Positions 9,222-19,364 of a DNA stretch of 64,000 nt are shown piece by piece. Below the pieces are notes generated by a model. It saw nothing but the letters and a program-made list of their open reading frames with translations. It had not been told where the DNA came from and ran no database searches. A program made the translations under genes and the position numbers. Origin of the DNA: Psychroserpens sp. NJDZ02. Lineage in GTDB: Bacteria > Bacteroidota > Bacteroidia > Flavobacteriales > Flavobacteriaceae. Every line of letters begins with the position of its first letter. Positions within the stretch are counted from its first letter, which is position 1. The DNA lies in assembly GCF_004843725.1 (NCBI RefSeq), contig NZ_CP039451.1, positions 1,796,501 through 1,860,500 on the forward strand, in the 5' to 3' direction.

Positions 9222-10895
9222 GTGAAAAAAGAAATACATTTTAATAAAGTAAATACAATCAAAGCGATAGGATTTTGTCTTGTGGCGATTGCCCTTTTAC
9301 TATTACCTACAAGTTCTTTTGGTCAAGTAAAAACGTCAATTGATTCGACTTCCATACAAATTGGATCACAAATTACTTATAAGATAGAAGTAGAAACGGA
9401 TACCGTAAATAGAGTTGTGTTTCCTGTTGGGCAAAGTTTTATGCCTTTAGAGATGATTGAGTCTTACAAAACGGACACAACCAAACAAAATGCTAAATAT
9501 AAATTAATAAAAAAATATGGATTAACACAGTTCGATTCTGGACGTTATGTTATTCCTAAGCAAAAAGTAATTATTGCAGGAAAGCAATATTTAACGGATT
9601 CGTTGTTAATAGATATTAGCAATATAGTAGTAGATACAACTAAGCAAAATTTATATGATATTAAACCCATGTTACAGGTTGATAAACCAGCTAGTAGTTG
9701 GTGGATTTATGTGGTAATAGGTTTAGCCGTTTTAGCCTTAGTTGGTTTTTTGATTTATTGGTTTGTTTGGCGTAAAAAACCATTGACAGAAGAAGAGCAA
9801 ATTGCATTATTACCACCTTATGATAGAGCTAAATTAGCATTGCAAAAGCTAGATGATAGTGACTACTTGTCTCAGGATAATTATAAAGATTATTATTCGG
9901 AGTTAACGTTAGCAATACGTACTTATTTAGATGAGAAGGTGTATGATAGAGCCTTAGAAAGTACAACAGACGAGTTAATAACAAGATTGGAAGTCTTAAG
10001 TGATGGTAGTCAGATAGAATTATCTAAAGAGGACATCCGAAAATTAGAAACTGTTTTAAAACGTGCCGATTTAGTGAAATTTGCTAAATCTGCTCCCGAT
10101 GTAGAATTAGCTAAAATAGATAGAACGGTGATTGATCAGGAGATTGATCAGGTTAAAGAAGCGCTACCAGAGGCTACGGAAGAAGAAAAGCTATTAGATT
10201 TAGAATATAAAAAAGCGCAAGATCGTAAAGATTTCCGCCAAAAAGTATGGGTGACTGTTGCTGCAATAGTGTTTATGCTAGGTCTAACCTTTGCTGCTTT
10301 TGGTTATAGATATGGTTTTGGATATGTGGTGGATACGGTGTTTCAAAAAGACACTAAGCAACTTTTAGAAGGTGGTTGGGTCGATAGTGATTATGGTTTT
10401 CCTCCAATTACAATCTCTACTCCAGAAGTTTTAAAAAGGCAGGAAATGCCTGTTCCGGAAGAGTTGAAGGACCAGATTAAAGTGTCTGCATTTGATTATG
10501 AGCTAGAAGGTAAGTTTACCGTTGGTACTGTGACAACAACTTTTTCTGATTCGCCTACAGGCGAAAAAGGGCCATCGGCAGAGGGCAACTTATTACAAGC
10601 AATTGAAGCAAATTTAAAAGCAATTGAGGCTGAAGGCGGAAGAAATATAATATCTAATAAAGATAAATTTAAAACGCCTAATGGAGCGGAAGGGGTTAAA
10701 ACCTCTGGTACTTTAGAATATCCTACGGACGACTCTAAAGAGGATTATGTTAAAGGTCAATTTGTAATACTAAGTTTTGCTAATGAGCAGGTAATGCAAC
10801 AAATAGTAATCACCTATTTAAAAGATGATATTTATCTAGATCAAGTGGTAGATCGTATTATAGCGTCTGTAGAACTTAAAGAAAAAGAAAACTAA
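9222..10895 (+). CDS. Bat-operon membrane protein with N-terminal BatD-like part
   Basis: The 557-residue protein begins with a signal peptide (to about residue 35, ...SSFGQ) and a periplasmic beta-rich part resembling the DUF4381/BatD N-terminus. A span at about 152-178 is followed by a charged cytoplasmic region with repeated acidic helices, a second span at about 340-365 and a C-terminal domain. The predicted start is GTG. No ATG is available before the signal peptide, and the next Met falls inside the mature domain. The gene overlaps batA by one base (TAATG). This position between DUF58 and BatA is usual for an uncharacterised protein in flavobacterial bat operons. Exact role unknown. Confidence 0.75.
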   Translation: MKKEIHFNKVNTIKAIGFCLVAIALLLLPTSSFGQVKTSIDSTSIQIGSQITYKIEVETDTVNRVVFPVGQSFMPLEMIESYKTDTTKQNAKYKLIKKYGLTQFDSGRYVIPKQKVIIAGKQYLTDSLLIDISNIVVDTTKQNLYDIKPMLQVDKPASSWWIYVVIGLAVLALVGFLIYWFVWRKKPLTEEEQIALLPPYDRAKLALQKLDDSDYLSQDNYKDYYSELTLAIRTYLDEKVYDRALESTTDELITRLEVLSDGSQIELSKEDIRKLETVLKRADLVKFAKSAPDVELAKIDRTVIDQEIDQVKEALPEATEEEKLLDLEYKKAQDRKDFRQKVWVTVAAIVFMLGLTFAAFGYRYGFGYVVDTVFQKDTKQLLEGGWVDSDYGFPPITISTPEVLKRQEMPVPEELKDQIKVSAFDYELEGKFTVGTVTTTFSDSPTGEKGPSAEGNLLQAIEANLKAIEAEGGRNIISNKDKFKTPNGAEGVKTSGTLEYPTDDSKEDYVKGQFVILSFANEQVMQQIVITYLKDDIYLDQVVDRIIASVELKEKEN

Positions 10896-11899
10896 TGTTT
10901 GACGGAATTACATTTTTAAATAAAGAATTCTTTTGGTTGCTTTTAGCATTGCCATTAGCTGTCGTTTGGTATGTTTTTAAAAACCAACAGCAAAATGCTG
11001 AATTAAAAATATCAAGTCTTAAAGGGTTTAAGGTTAGTAACTCTGTATTGCCAAAGTTAAAGCACGTTTTGTTTGGGTTGCGTTTGTTGGCTTTAGGGTT
11101 TTTAATTGTAGCATTTGCTAGACCGCGTACGTCAGAAACTAACACTAAAACTAAAACAACAAAAGGTATTGATATTGTTATGGCTATTGATGTGTCTGCA
11201 AGTATGCTGGCAAAGGATTTAGATCCAAATCGTTTAGAAGCTTTAAAAAAAGTGGCAGCTAAGTTTATTAAAGGGAGACCAAATGATCGCATAGGATTAG
11301 TAGAATATGCTGGAGAAAGTTATACTAAAACACCGATAACTAGTGATAAATCTATTGTATTAAACTCGTTAGATGATATTAAATACAATACGATTATAGA
11401 AGGCGGTACTGCCATCGGTATGGGCTTAGCAACGTCTGTTAATAGATTAAAGGATAGTAAAGCAGAAAGTAAAGTCATTATTTTGTTAACGGATGGTGTT
11501 AATAATTCGGGCGTTTTAAATCCGAAAATTGCTAGTGAGTTGGCTGTCGAGTTTAAAATTAAGGTGTATACTATTGGTTTAGGTACCAATGGTATGGCTT
11601 TGTCACCAGTAGCAATTTTACCAAATGGTAGATTTAAGTATGATCGCGTTCAGGTTGAGATCGATGAAGATTTACTTAAAGATATTGCTAAAGTTACAGG
11701 AGGGAAATATTTTAGAGCAAATAATAATAAAAAGTTAGAACAGATTTATGCCGAAATAAATAAACTTGAAAAAACAGAAATTGACGAAATAAAATACACA
11801 ACCTATCAAGAGCTTTTTAGACCATTTGTTTGGATCGCAGGATTGTTATTGTTGTTAGAGTTTTTGATAAGAATAACACTGTTTAGGAGTTTTGTGTAA
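10895..11899 (+). CDS. batA: BatA, membrane-anchored VWA protein
   Basis: The 334-residue protein has two N-terminal spans (about 7-25 and 55-75), a VWA domain beginning IVMAIDVSAS with the DxSxS MIDAS motif, the later LLTDG strand, and a C-terminal span (FVWIAGLLLLLEFLI). BatA and BatB are paired inner-membrane VWA proteins linked in Bacteroides to oxygen tolerance. The start overlaps the previous stop by one base, so translation is coupled. Confidence 0.92.
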   Translation: MFDGITFLNKEFFWLLLALPLAVVWYVFKNQQQNAELKISSLKGFKVSNSVLPKLKHVLFGLRLLALGFLIVAFARPRTSETNTKTKTTKGIDIVMAIDVSASMLAKDLDPNRLEALKKVAAKFIKGRPNDRIGLVEYAGESYTKTPITSDKSIVLNSLDDIKYNTIIEGGTAIGMGLATSVNRLKDSKAESKVIILLTDGVNNSGVLNPKIASELAVEFKIKVYTIGLGTNGMALSPVAILPNGRFKYDRVQVEIDEDLLKDIAKVTGGKYFRANNNKKLEQIYAEINKLEKTEIDEIKYTTYQELFRPFVWIAGLLLLLEFLIRITLFRSFV

Positions 11900-11994
11900 C
11901 AGACCTGTTTTCCGCGAAAGCGACATGTAAATCAATAATTATCCCGTCAAAGTAAGGTTTGCTTACGGCGACTAAAAATAGAATACTAAGAAAA

Positions 11995-13032
11995 ATGTTT
12001 CAAATAGAAGAAAAAATATGGTTTTGGACACTACTGGTTATTCCAGTGTTAGTAGTCTTCTTTTTGTTGTTACAATTTTGGAAAAAACGCACACAAAAAA
12101 AGTTTGCTAATAAGGTTTTGCTAAAACGTTTAAGTCCAAATCAATCGGTCTTTAAATCGGTATTAAAATTAGTCGTGTTATGTTTGGCTTTTGCAAGTTT
12201 ATCGATGGCGTTAGTCAATCCAAAAGTAGGAACTAGTTTAGAAACAGTAAAGCGTGAAGGTGTAGATATTGTCTTTGCAGTGGATGTGTCTAAAAGTATG
12301 TTGGCAGAAGATATTAAGCCTAATAGACTTAAAAAAGCACAACAGTTAGTTTCTAGAATTATAGATAACTTGGGGAGTGACCGTGTAGGGATTATTGCTT
12401 ACGCAGGAAAAGCATTTCCGCAGTTGCCAATCACAACAGATTATGCGGCAGCAAAAATGTTTTTGCAAAACATGAATACAGATATGTTGTCTTCTCAAGG
12501 AACCGCAATAAACGAGGCTATTAATTTAGCAAAAACGTATTACGACGACGACGAGCAAACCAATCGTGTGTTAATTATAATATCTGATGGAGAAGATCAT
12601 AGCGAAGCAGCTATGCAAGTCGCAGAAGAAGCGAGTAAAGAAGGTATTAAAATATTTACGATAGGTGTTGGACAGATTAAAGGAGGGCCAATTCCATTAA
12701 GGGTAAAAGGCGCGCTAGTGGGTTATAAAAAAGATAAACAAGGCGAGACGGTTATCACAAAGCTTAATGAAGAAACCTTAAAGAATATTGCTGATCAGGC
12801 GAATGGGGTTTATATTAATGGCGCAAATACAGATAAAGTGGTGAGTCAAATGACTGACATTTTAAATAAAATGGATAAAAAAGAATTTGAGGCTAAACAA
12901 GTCGCGAATTTTGAGAGTAGATTTCAGTGGTTTTTAGGATTAGCGATTTTATTATTTTTAATTGATATTTTCTTATTAGAAAGAAAAACAGCTTGGTTGA
13001 AAAAATTAAATCTATTTAATGAGAATTTATAA
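11995..13032 (+). CDS. batB: BatB, membrane-anchored VWA protein
   Basis: This is a paralogue of BatA with the same layout: two N-terminal spans, a VWA domain with DVSKSM (MIDAS), IISDGEDHS, and a C-terminal span. The open frame extends to a TTG 36 bp upstream, but MFQIEEKIWFW at this ATG gives the family N-terminus, so 345 residues are annotated. About 95 bp separate it from batA, and no internal terminator is seen there. Confidence 0.92.
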   Translation: MFQIEEKIWFWTLLVIPVLVVFFLLLQFWKKRTQKKFANKVLLKRLSPNQSVFKSVLKLVVLCLAFASLSMALVNPKVGTSLETVKREGVDIVFAVDVSKSMLAEDIKPNRLKKAQQLVSRIIDNLGSDRVGIIAYAGKAFPQLPITTDYAAAKMFLQNMNTDMLSSQGTAINEAINLAKTYYDDDEQTNRVLIIISDGEDHSEAAMQVAEEASKEGIKIFTIGVGQIKGGPIPLRVKGALVGYKKDKQGETVITKLNEETLKNIADQANGVYINGANTDKVVSQMTDILNKMDKKEFEAKQVANFESRFQWFLGLAILLFLIDIFLLERKTAWLKKLNLFNENL

Positions 13033-13089
13033 AACCCTTAACATCAACGATTGGAAGCCTTTAGTATATTTACAAGTTATAAAATTTAA

Positions 13090-13923
13090 ATGAAAAATAT
13101 TTTAACCTACATATTGCTATTTTTATCAATAACTGTTGTTGCCCAAGAGCAAGAAGAGGATAAAGCAGCACTAAAACAAAAGTTGAAAGCGCAGGGATTT
13201 GTTGCAGAAGCTAATGATTTAGCAAATAGTGATGCTTTTGCTGAAGCAGAAATGGAATACCGTAAAGCATTATCTATAAAGCCAACAGAAGTTGCAGGTG
13301 CTTATAATTTAGGACACCAATACTTTAAAAAAGGTAATTTTGGAGAAGCGTTGTACCGCAATCAACAAGCGGCGAAACATGCTGTAAATAAATCAGATAA
13401 ACATAAAGCTTTCCATAATATAGGTAATATTTTAATGGAAGAAAAGAAGTGTAAAGAAGCTGTGGAAGCTTATAAAAGTGCTCTTAGAAATGATCCGTCG
13501 GATAATGAGACTAGATATAATTTTGCAATAGCTAAAGAATGTGCAAAACAGCAGGAAGATGATAATCCTCAAGACGACGATAAGGACGGTGATAACAATA
13601 AGGATAAAGACGAGAAGAAAGACGAGGATAAAGATAAGAAAGAGGACGAGAATAAGAAAGATCAGGAAGATCAAGGCGATAAGGATAAGAAAGAAGGTGA
13701 TCAGGATAAGGATGAAGAGGGAGAGCCTAAGGATGAAAAAGAAAATGATCCAAAGGAAGGTGATCAGAAAGATCAACAGAAGCAACCACAGCCAGGTCAG
13801 ATGTCGCCTCAGCAAATTAAAAACTTGTTAGAAGCGATGAATAATCAAGAGCAAAAGGTGCAAGAGAAAATAAATGCCGAAAAGGTAAAAGGGGCTAAAC
13901 AGCAGACAGAGAAAGATTGGTAG
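13090..13923 (+). CDS. batC: BatC, TPR protein with charged low-complexity tail
   Basis: The 277-residue protein has a signal peptide (to about residue 18, VVAQ), three TPR-like repeats (about 30-145), then a tract of about 75 residues made almost only of Asp, Lys, Glu and Asn (about 155-230). It ends with a Gln-rich MSPQQIKNLLEAMNNQEQ helix common to BatC proteins. I infer a periplasmic scaffold for BatA/BatB. The acidic/basic repeat is encoded by GA-rich DNA that also leaves long spurious frames on both strands. Confidence 0.9.
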   Translation: MKNILTYILLFLSITVVAQEQEEDKAALKQKLKAQGFVAEANDLANSDAFAEAEMEYRKALSIKPTEVAGAYNLGHQYFKKGNFGEALYRNQQAAKHAVNKSDKHKAFHNIGNILMEEKKCKEAVEAYKSALRNDPSDNETRYNFAIAKECAKQQEDDNPQDDDKDGDNNKDKDEKKDEDKDKKEDENKKDQEDQGDKDKKEGDQDKDEEGEPKDEKENDPKEGDQKDQQKQPQPGQMSPQQIKNLLEAMNNQEQKVQEKINAEKVKGAKQQTEKDW

Positions 13924-13928
13924 TTATA

Positions 13929-15713
13929 ATGAAAGTATTAAAATACATAGTAGTTCTTTTTTTAACGTGCTCCACTACTTTAGTAATGGCACAGGATAGT
14001 GATGCTGTTACTTTTCAGGCGAAAGTGAGTAAGAAAAGGTTAGCTTTAAATGAACGCTTACGTATCGATTTTCAGATGAATAGGGACGGAGATAATTTTA
14101 CGCCTCCAAGTTTTTCAGATTTTATTGTCGTTGGTGGGCCTAATCAATCCGTGAGTAATTCGTGGGATGGAAAACGACGTAAATTTACAAAAATTTACAG
14201 TTATTTTTTAGCGCCAAAAAAGATGGGGACGTTTACAATTAACCCGGCTAAAATAGAGATTGATGGTGTTGATTTTCAAACCACAGCAATAACAATAAAG
14301 GTTACAAAAGCACAAGAAAAACCTGAGAATCCTAACGATCCAGATTATATTGTACAGGAAAATATTCATTTGGTTACAGAGGTTTCAAAAAGTAGTCCTT
14401 ATTTAAATGAACCTATTACAGTGGTTTATAAATTATATGTAGCACCAAGAACGGGGATTAGTAATTATAGAGAGCTTGAAAGTCCTAAGTTTAATGGGTT
14501 TTGGAGTCAAAGCATTGATGATAGAGGTGTTAGAATACAAAATGGGACGTATAAAGGTGAGGAGTATCGTTTTGTCACTTTAAGAAAAACAGTGTTATAT
14601 CCACAAAAAACGGGCGCTTTAGTGATAGAGCCTTTAAGTTTAGATATCACAGTGGATGTGCCAACTAATAGACGTGATATTTATGGCAGACAAGTGTCAA
14701 ATCAAGTCCATAGAACAATTTCAGCTAATACTAGAACTATAAATGTAAAAGCGTTACCGGAAGCAGGTAAGCCTGCTAATTTTACAGGAGCTGTAGGAGA
14801 TTTTCAATTTAATGTAACGACTTCAAAAAATAGTTTGAATGCAACAGAGTCTCTACAGGCTAAAATAGAAGTGTCAGGTAGAGGAAATCTGAAGTTATTT
14901 CAATTACCAAAATTAACAACACCTAGTACGTTGGAAGTGTACGATCCTGAGCATTTAGAAAATGTCAGAACAAATGCAGCAGGAATGCAAGGTCAGATTT
15001 CTGATACGTATACTATTGTGCCACAGTATAAAGGTAAGTTTCCAATACCTCCAATAAGTTTTTCTTACTTTGATTTAGAAACAGAAACGTATAAAGAAAT
15101 AACGTCTCAAGACATTGTTATTAATGTTATAGAAGGACCGATTTATGCAGAGGCGGATAATAATTTACCAATTGCAGGTAGTGGAGAACAAGTGACAGCT
15201 TTAGATGCTAATCAGTTTGCTTCTATAAAAACAGAAACTAGTTTTGATTTAGAAGAAAAAGAAGCATTTTTAAATTCACCTATGTTCTGGACAAGTTTGC
15301 TAGGGCCTTTATTAGCTATTCCTCTAGCACTATTATATAGAAGAAAACGTGACGAAAGAGACGCAGATGTTTCTGGTAACAGAAAAAGAAAAGCGGACAG
15401 ACTTGCTAAAAAATATTTAAGCGCGGCTAAAAAAGCATTAGGACAAAAGGAAGCTTTTTATATCGCATTAGAAAAAGCATTACATAATTACTTAAAAGGA
15501 CGATTAAGTATAGAGACTTCCGATTTAAGTAAGGATAAAATAACCAGTTTGTTAACAGAAAGAGGGGTAGAAGGCGTTGTAATAACAGATTTTGAAGCCC
15601 TACTTGAAAATTGTGATTTAGCACGTTATACACCTATTACTACTGTAACCATGCAACAAGATTATGAGAAGTCGGCAACCACAATTAATCTCATTGATAA
15701 ACAAATTACATAA
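13929..15713 (+). CDS. batD: BatD, periplasmic multi-beta-domain membrane protein
   Basis: The protein is about 594 residues. It has a signal peptide (ending about LVMAQ), tandem beta-sandwich domains of the BatD family, a span near the C-terminus (MFWTSLLGPLLAIPLALLY) and a cytoplasmic helical tail. The open frame reaches a GTG four codons earlier that overlaps the batC stop. The ATG giving MKVLKYIVVLF is a better signal-peptide start. It is the fourth bat gene of the operon. Confidence 0.9.
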   Translation: MKVLKYIVVLFLTCSTTLVMAQDSDAVTFQAKVSKKRLALNERLRIDFQMNRDGDNFTPPSFSDFIVVGGPNQSVSNSWDGKRRKFTKIYSYFLAPKKMGTFTINPAKIEIDGVDFQTTAITIKVTKAQEKPENPNDPDYIVQENIHLVTEVSKSSPYLNEPITVVYKLYVAPRTGISNYRELESPKFNGFWSQSIDDRGVRIQNGTYKGEEYRFVTLRKTVLYPQKTGALVIEPLSLDITVDVPTNRRDIYGRQVSNQVHRTISANTRTINVKALPEAGKPANFTGAVGDFQFNVTTSKNSLNATESLQAKIEVSGRGNLKLFQLPKLTTPSTLEVYDPEHLENVRTNAAGMQGQISDTYTIVPQYKGKFPIPPISFSYFDLETETYKEITSQDIVINVIEGPIYAEADNNLPIAGSGEQVTALDANQFASIKTETSFDLEEKEAFLNSPMFWTSLLGPLLAIPLALLYRRKRDERDADVSGNRKRKADRLAKKYLSAAKKALGQKEAFYIALEKALHNYLKGRLSIETSDLSKDKITSLLTERGVEGVVITDFEALLENCDLARYTPITTVTMQQDYEKSATTINLIDKQIT

Positions 15714-15753
15714 CCTGTTTTTTCTACTTTCGCTTAAGCGGAAACCTATAATA

Positions 15754-16509
15754 ATGAAGCACATAATTTACATACTCTTTTTTTTCTTCGGAAGCTTAAC
15801 AGCGCAAAACGAAACTGTTTTTGAGCAAGCAAACGCATTATATAACGATGCTAAGTTTGATGAAGCCATTGCAAAATATGAATCTATTTTAGAGACCAAA
15901 CAGCACTCGGCAGAGGTCTATTATAATCTTGCAAATGCACATTATAAGCTAAATAATATTGCGCCAAGTATTTATTATTATGAAAAAGCACTACAGCTTA
16001 AACCGGAAGATAAAGATATCCTAAACAATAGAGCATACGCCAAAAAGATGACCGTGGATGCGATTCAGGCAGTTCCAGAATTAGGTTTATCTAGATTTTT
16101 TAATAAGGTAATTAAGATATTGACGTTTGATAATTGGGCAAAATTAGCCATAGTATTGATGGTTTTGTTTATTGCATTGTTTTTAGTGTATTATTTTACA
16201 CATGGGACGCAAAGTAAACGGGGATCTTTTATTTTAAGTTTTGTGTTTTTATTTTTATCATTATGTAGTGTAGGCTTAGCATTTCAGAAACAAGCACTAG
16301 ATACAAAAGATAATCCAGCAATTGTATTCGCACAAAAAAGCGAAGTCAAAACCGAGCCTAACTCGGATGGTAAGGATGCTTTTGTCTTACATGAAGGCGC
16401 CAAGGTTTTGGTCTTAGATACCATAAATGACTGGCGAAAAATTAAACTTTTAGATGGAAAAATAGGTTGGATTAATGCAAAGGATATTAAAATGTTGAAT
16501 AATTTTTAA
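15754..16509 (+). CDS. batE: BatE, TPR and SH3-like membrane protein
   Basis: The roughly 251-residue protein has a signal peptide (FFFGSLTAQ), TPR repeats (about 22-95), two membrane spans and a C-terminal bacterial-SH3-like domain (VLHEGAKVLVLDTINDWRKIKL...GWI). The frame is open from inside batD, but the ATG at MKHIIYILFFFF is the obvious start. This is the last gene of the bat operon. The intergenic region that follows contains a new promoter-like element. Confidence 0.88.
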   Translation: MKHIIYILFFFFGSLTAQNETVFEQANALYNDAKFDEAIAKYESILETKQHSAEVYYNLANAHYKLNNIAPSIYYYEKALQLKPEDKDILNNRAYAKKMTVDAIQAVPELGLSRFFNKVIKILTFDNWAKLAIVLMVLFIALFLVYYFTHGTQSKRGSFILSFVFLFLSLCSVGLAFQKQALDTKDNPAIVFAQKSEVKTEPNSDGKDAFVLHEGAKVLVLDTINDWRKIKLLDGKIGWINAKDIKMLNNF

Positions 16510-16542
16510 TTGTTCCTTAACAGTTAACTGAGTCTGAAGTTA

Positions 16543-16550
16543 TATATTTG
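16543..16550 (+). promoter_or_regulatory. Bacteroidota -7 promoter element (TATATTTG)
   Basis: TATATTTG fits the TAnnTTTG consensus of the Bacteroidota primary sigma factor and ends 19 bp before the next start codon. It probably drives the small protein gene and the first SulP gene. I see no clear -33 TTG at ideal spacing. Confidence 0.55.
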
Positions 16551-16569
16551 CTTTTCTCAAAGTAAAAAA

Positions 16570-16854
16570 ATGCACAGAAAAGCAGTATCCATCTTCTTTA
16601 CAATATTATTTTTGGCGCTAATAACAGCACCATCAATTATTGTTGTTATGGACGATTCTGTGGATGTCTCTGTCTTTTATAGCTTGTCAGAAGAAGAGGA
16701 AGAAAACAAAAACTTAAATCTCGCTTTTATTTTAGAAAATCTAGAAGATAGTTTTTTAGAAACTTCAAAAAAGACGGATAACTTAGGGTATTGCTTCAAA
16801 AGTTACCCAAAACCACATCAGAATTTATTATTCCCACCTCCCGAATTCATTTAG
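16570..16854 (+). CDS. Small secreted or membrane protein upstream of SulP
   Basis: This 94-residue protein has an N-terminal hydrophobic segment (about 7-27), an acidic stretch SEEEEEN and a C-terminus rich in Pro and aromatic residues (YPKPHQNLLFPPPEF). I do not recognise a family. It lies just before the SulP transporter gene and behind a promoter-like element, so it may be a leader or accessory protein for the transporter operon. This is inference from position only. Confidence 0.55.
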   Translation: MHRKAVSIFFTILFLALITAPSIIVVMDDSVDVSVFYSLSEEEEENKNLNLAFILENLEDSFLETSKKTDNLGYCFKSYPKPHQNLLFPPPEFI

Positions 16855-16930
16855 TGATCTTTTTCAAATAGGACAAATCTGTCCACACAAAAATTACTAA
16901 AATAACCATTGCGTTTCCGCAGTGGTGCAA

Positions 16931-18520
16931 ATGAATTTATACATGTTTAAAACATTAAAAAATGACTTACCAGCGAGTATAGTCGTGTTTTTTGTAGCGT
17001 TACCTTTATGTTTAGGTATTGCTCTGGCCAGTAATGCTCCACTTTTTTCAGGAGTAATTTCCGGTATTATAGGAGGGGTTGTAGTAGGAGCTTTAAGTGG
17101 TTCTAAAATAGGAGTCAGTGGTCCGGCTGCGGGATTGGCGGCAATAGTATTAACAGCAATTGTATCACTGGGGGGTTATGAAAACTTTTTGGTTGCAGTG
17201 GTTTTAGGTGGAATTATTCAAATCGTATTTGGAGTTTTAAAAGCTGGTGTTATTGGGTATTATTTCCCGTCTTCAGTAATTAAAGGAATGTTAACCGGTA
17301 TTGGAATTATAATTATTTTAAAACAAATCCCTCACTTTTTTGGATACGATTCAGAGCCTGAAGGTGCTGATAGTTTTGTTGAGTTGTCGGGAGAAAATAC
17401 ATTTTCGGCCATTTTAAATATTACTGACCATATTACTATAGGGTCATTACTTGTTGGTCTTATTGGTTTAGCTATCTTATTGTTATGGGATAAAGTGTTG
17501 TCTAAAAAAGGTAAATTTTTTCAAATAATACAAGGTCCTTTAGTGGCAGTAGTTGTAGGTATCATTTATTTTGTTGTGACAAAAGATACTAATTTAGGAA
17601 TTGAAAAAACGCATTTAGTAAGCGTGCCAATTCCAGAGAATTTAGATTCCTTTCTAGGTCAGTTTAGGTTTCCTAATTTTAGTGCAATTACAAATCCTGA
17701 TGTATGGATTGTTGCGTTTACAATTGCTTTAGTAGCAAGTTTAGAAACCTTATTATGTGTTGAAGCAACGGATAAGATCGATCCAGATAAAAATGTAACG
17801 CCTACTAATAGAGAATTATTAGCGCAAGGTACAGGGAATATTATTTCTGGTTTAGTTGGAGGTTTGCCAATTACGCAAGTAATCGTACGTAGTTCGGCTA
17901 ATATTCAATCGGGAGGACGTAGCAAATTATCCGCTATTTTTCATGGGTTCTTATTGTTGATTTCGGTTGTTTTAATACCAAAATTATTAAACATGATTCC
18001 ACTATCTGTTTTAGCGGCCATCCTTTTAATTGTAGGATATAAGTTGGCAAAACCAGGATTGTTTAAAAAGATGTATGACATGGGATGGAAACAATTTGTA
18101 CCATTTGTAATTACTGTTTTAGGTATTGTTTTTATTGATTTATTATGGGGGATTGGTTTAGGATTGTTAGTTGGTATTGTTGTCATATTAATTAAGAGTT
18201 ACCAAAACTCACACTTTTTAAATATTGAAGATAAAAGCAACGGTATGCATATAATAAAAATGACTTTTGCTGAAGAGGTAACGTTCTTTAATAAAGGAGC
18301 GATTTTAAAAGAACTTGATAGCTTACCAAGAGATACGTCTTTAGAATTAGATGTTAGAAAAACACGATATTTGGATAACGATATAATCGAAATTTTAGAA
18401 GATTTCGCTTTTAAAGCCAAAGAGCGTAACATTAATATTAAGTTAACTTCAGAGCGTGGTGTCGTGGAGAATCCAGATAGTTTTATAGAGTTTTTTAAAC
18501 TAAGACCAGTATCTGCATAA
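16931..18520 (+). CDS. SulP-family inorganic anion transporter with STAS domain
   Basis: The roughly 529-residue protein has the SulP core of about 12-14 spans, starting with LPASIVVFFVALPLCLGIALASNAP and GVSGPAAGLAAIV, and a C-terminal STAS domain (about 440-529). SulP proteins carry sulfate, bicarbonate or dicarboxylates. The frame opens three codons upstream at a GTG, and a third candidate start gives MFKTLKND. The first ATG is annotated. Neighbours are a UspA-like protein, two carbonic anhydrases and a second SulP, which favours bicarbonate as substrate. Confidence 0.88.
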   Translation: MNLYMFKTLKNDLPASIVVFFVALPLCLGIALASNAPLFSGVISGIIGGVVVGALSGSKIGVSGPAAGLAAIVLTAIVSLGGYENFLVAVVLGGIIQIVFGVLKAGVIGYYFPSSVIKGMLTGIGIIIILKQIPHFFGYDSEPEGADSFVELSGENTFSAILNITDHITIGSLLVGLIGLAILLLWDKVLSKKGKFFQIIQGPLVAVVVGIIYFVVTKDTNLGIEKTHLVSVPIPENLDSFLGQFRFPNFSAITNPDVWIVAFTIALVASLETLLCVEATDKIDPDKNVTPTNRELLAQGTGNIISGLVGGLPITQVIVRSSANIQSGGRSKLSAIFHGFLLLISVVLIPKLLNMIPLSVLAAILLIVGYKLAKPGLFKKMYDMGWKQFVPFVITVLGIVFIDLLWGIGLGLLVGIVVILIKSYQNSHFLNIEDKSNGMHIIKMTFAEEVTFFNKGAILKELDSLPRDTSLELDVRKTRYLDNDIIEILEDFAFKAKERNINIKLTSERGVVENPDSFIEFFKLRPVSA

Positions 18521-18530
18521 ACTTAAAATC

Positions 18531-19334
18531 ATGAAAAACAATAAATATAAAATATTGGTGCTTTCAGATTTAAATAAGTCCACAGCGTTACAATTAAAAA
18601 GCACGGTAAGTTTGGCTAAAATGATGGATGGAGACATTACCTTATTACATGTTAAAAAACCTACTGATATTGTCGAAAGAGAAAGTCAGTTGTCTGCAAT
18701 GCGTGCAATTAATGAGAATCATATTGCGACTAACAAGAAGATTGAAGGCTTAATTAGACCTATTCAGGAAGATTTCAAGCAAAATGTTAACTATCAGGTT
18801 GTAATTGGTAATGTAAAACACGAAATTGAGACGTATATTAACGACTATCAGCCAGATATGATTGTTTTAGGTCGACGAAAATCTAAAACACTCAATTTTA
18901 TGGGTGATAATATCACCGGTTTTGTTTTAAAAAAATATAATGGGGCAATAATGATTGCTGCAGAACAGCACGCTTTACAACCAAATGAGGATGTTACTTT
19001 GGGTGTTTTAAATACTACCGATCAAAGTATAACTACCGATTTTATCGAAGGCTTTGTAAATAAAACAAGTCAGCCGATAAAAGCATTTAAAATTGTAACA
19101 AATCAGACGCAGTCTAAAAATAATATAACGGACAAAACAACGGAATATGTATTTGAAAAAGGAAGCAAGGCAGTCGATAATGTTTCAAAATATGCGTCAG
19201 AAAGTAATATTAATTTAATGTGTTTTGATAATTCGAAACAAGATAAATCCAATACCAGTATTAAAAAAGTAATCAGCAGACTTAATGTGTCGTTATTACT
19301 AATAGGAAAAAATACAACAATACTGCCTAGGTAG
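18531..19334 (+). CDS. Universal-stress-protein-like protein
   Basis: The 267-residue protein looks like a tandem UspA fold. The first half (about 5-150) begins KILVLSDLNKST and ends with the MIVLGRRKS...GDNITGFVLKKYNGAIMIA strand, corresponding to the ATP-binding GxxG(9)GS(T) loop in degenerate form. The second half is more diverged. It lies 10 bp after the SulP gene and 30 bp before a carbonic anhydrase, so it is probably co-transcribed. In other phyla SulP transporters are sometimes fused to or paired with Usp domains, so a regulatory role is plausible. Confidence 0.75.
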   Translation: MKNNKYKILVLSDLNKSTALQLKSTVSLAKMMDGDITLLHVKKPTDIVERESQLSAMRAINENHIATNKKIEGLIRPIQEDFKQNVNYQVVIGNVKHEIETYINDYQPDMIVLGRRKSKTLNFMGDNITGFVLKKYNGAIMIAAEQHALQPNEDVTLGVLNTTDQSITTDFIEGFVNKTSQPIKAFKIVTNQTQSKNNITDKTTEYVFEKGSKAVDNVSKYASESNINLMCFDNSKQDKSNTSIKKVISRLNVSLLLIGKNTTILPR

Positions 19335-19364
19335 TATTATAATAATTTAAAAAAGCAAAGAGAT

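Noticed and set aside
13432-13831. Long open frames on both strands across the batC charged tract (127 and 96 residues)
   Set aside because: They are products of the GA-rich DNA encoding the Asp/Lys/Glu repeat. Their translations are low-complexity Ile/Leu/Phe or Arg/Lys/Ile sequences.
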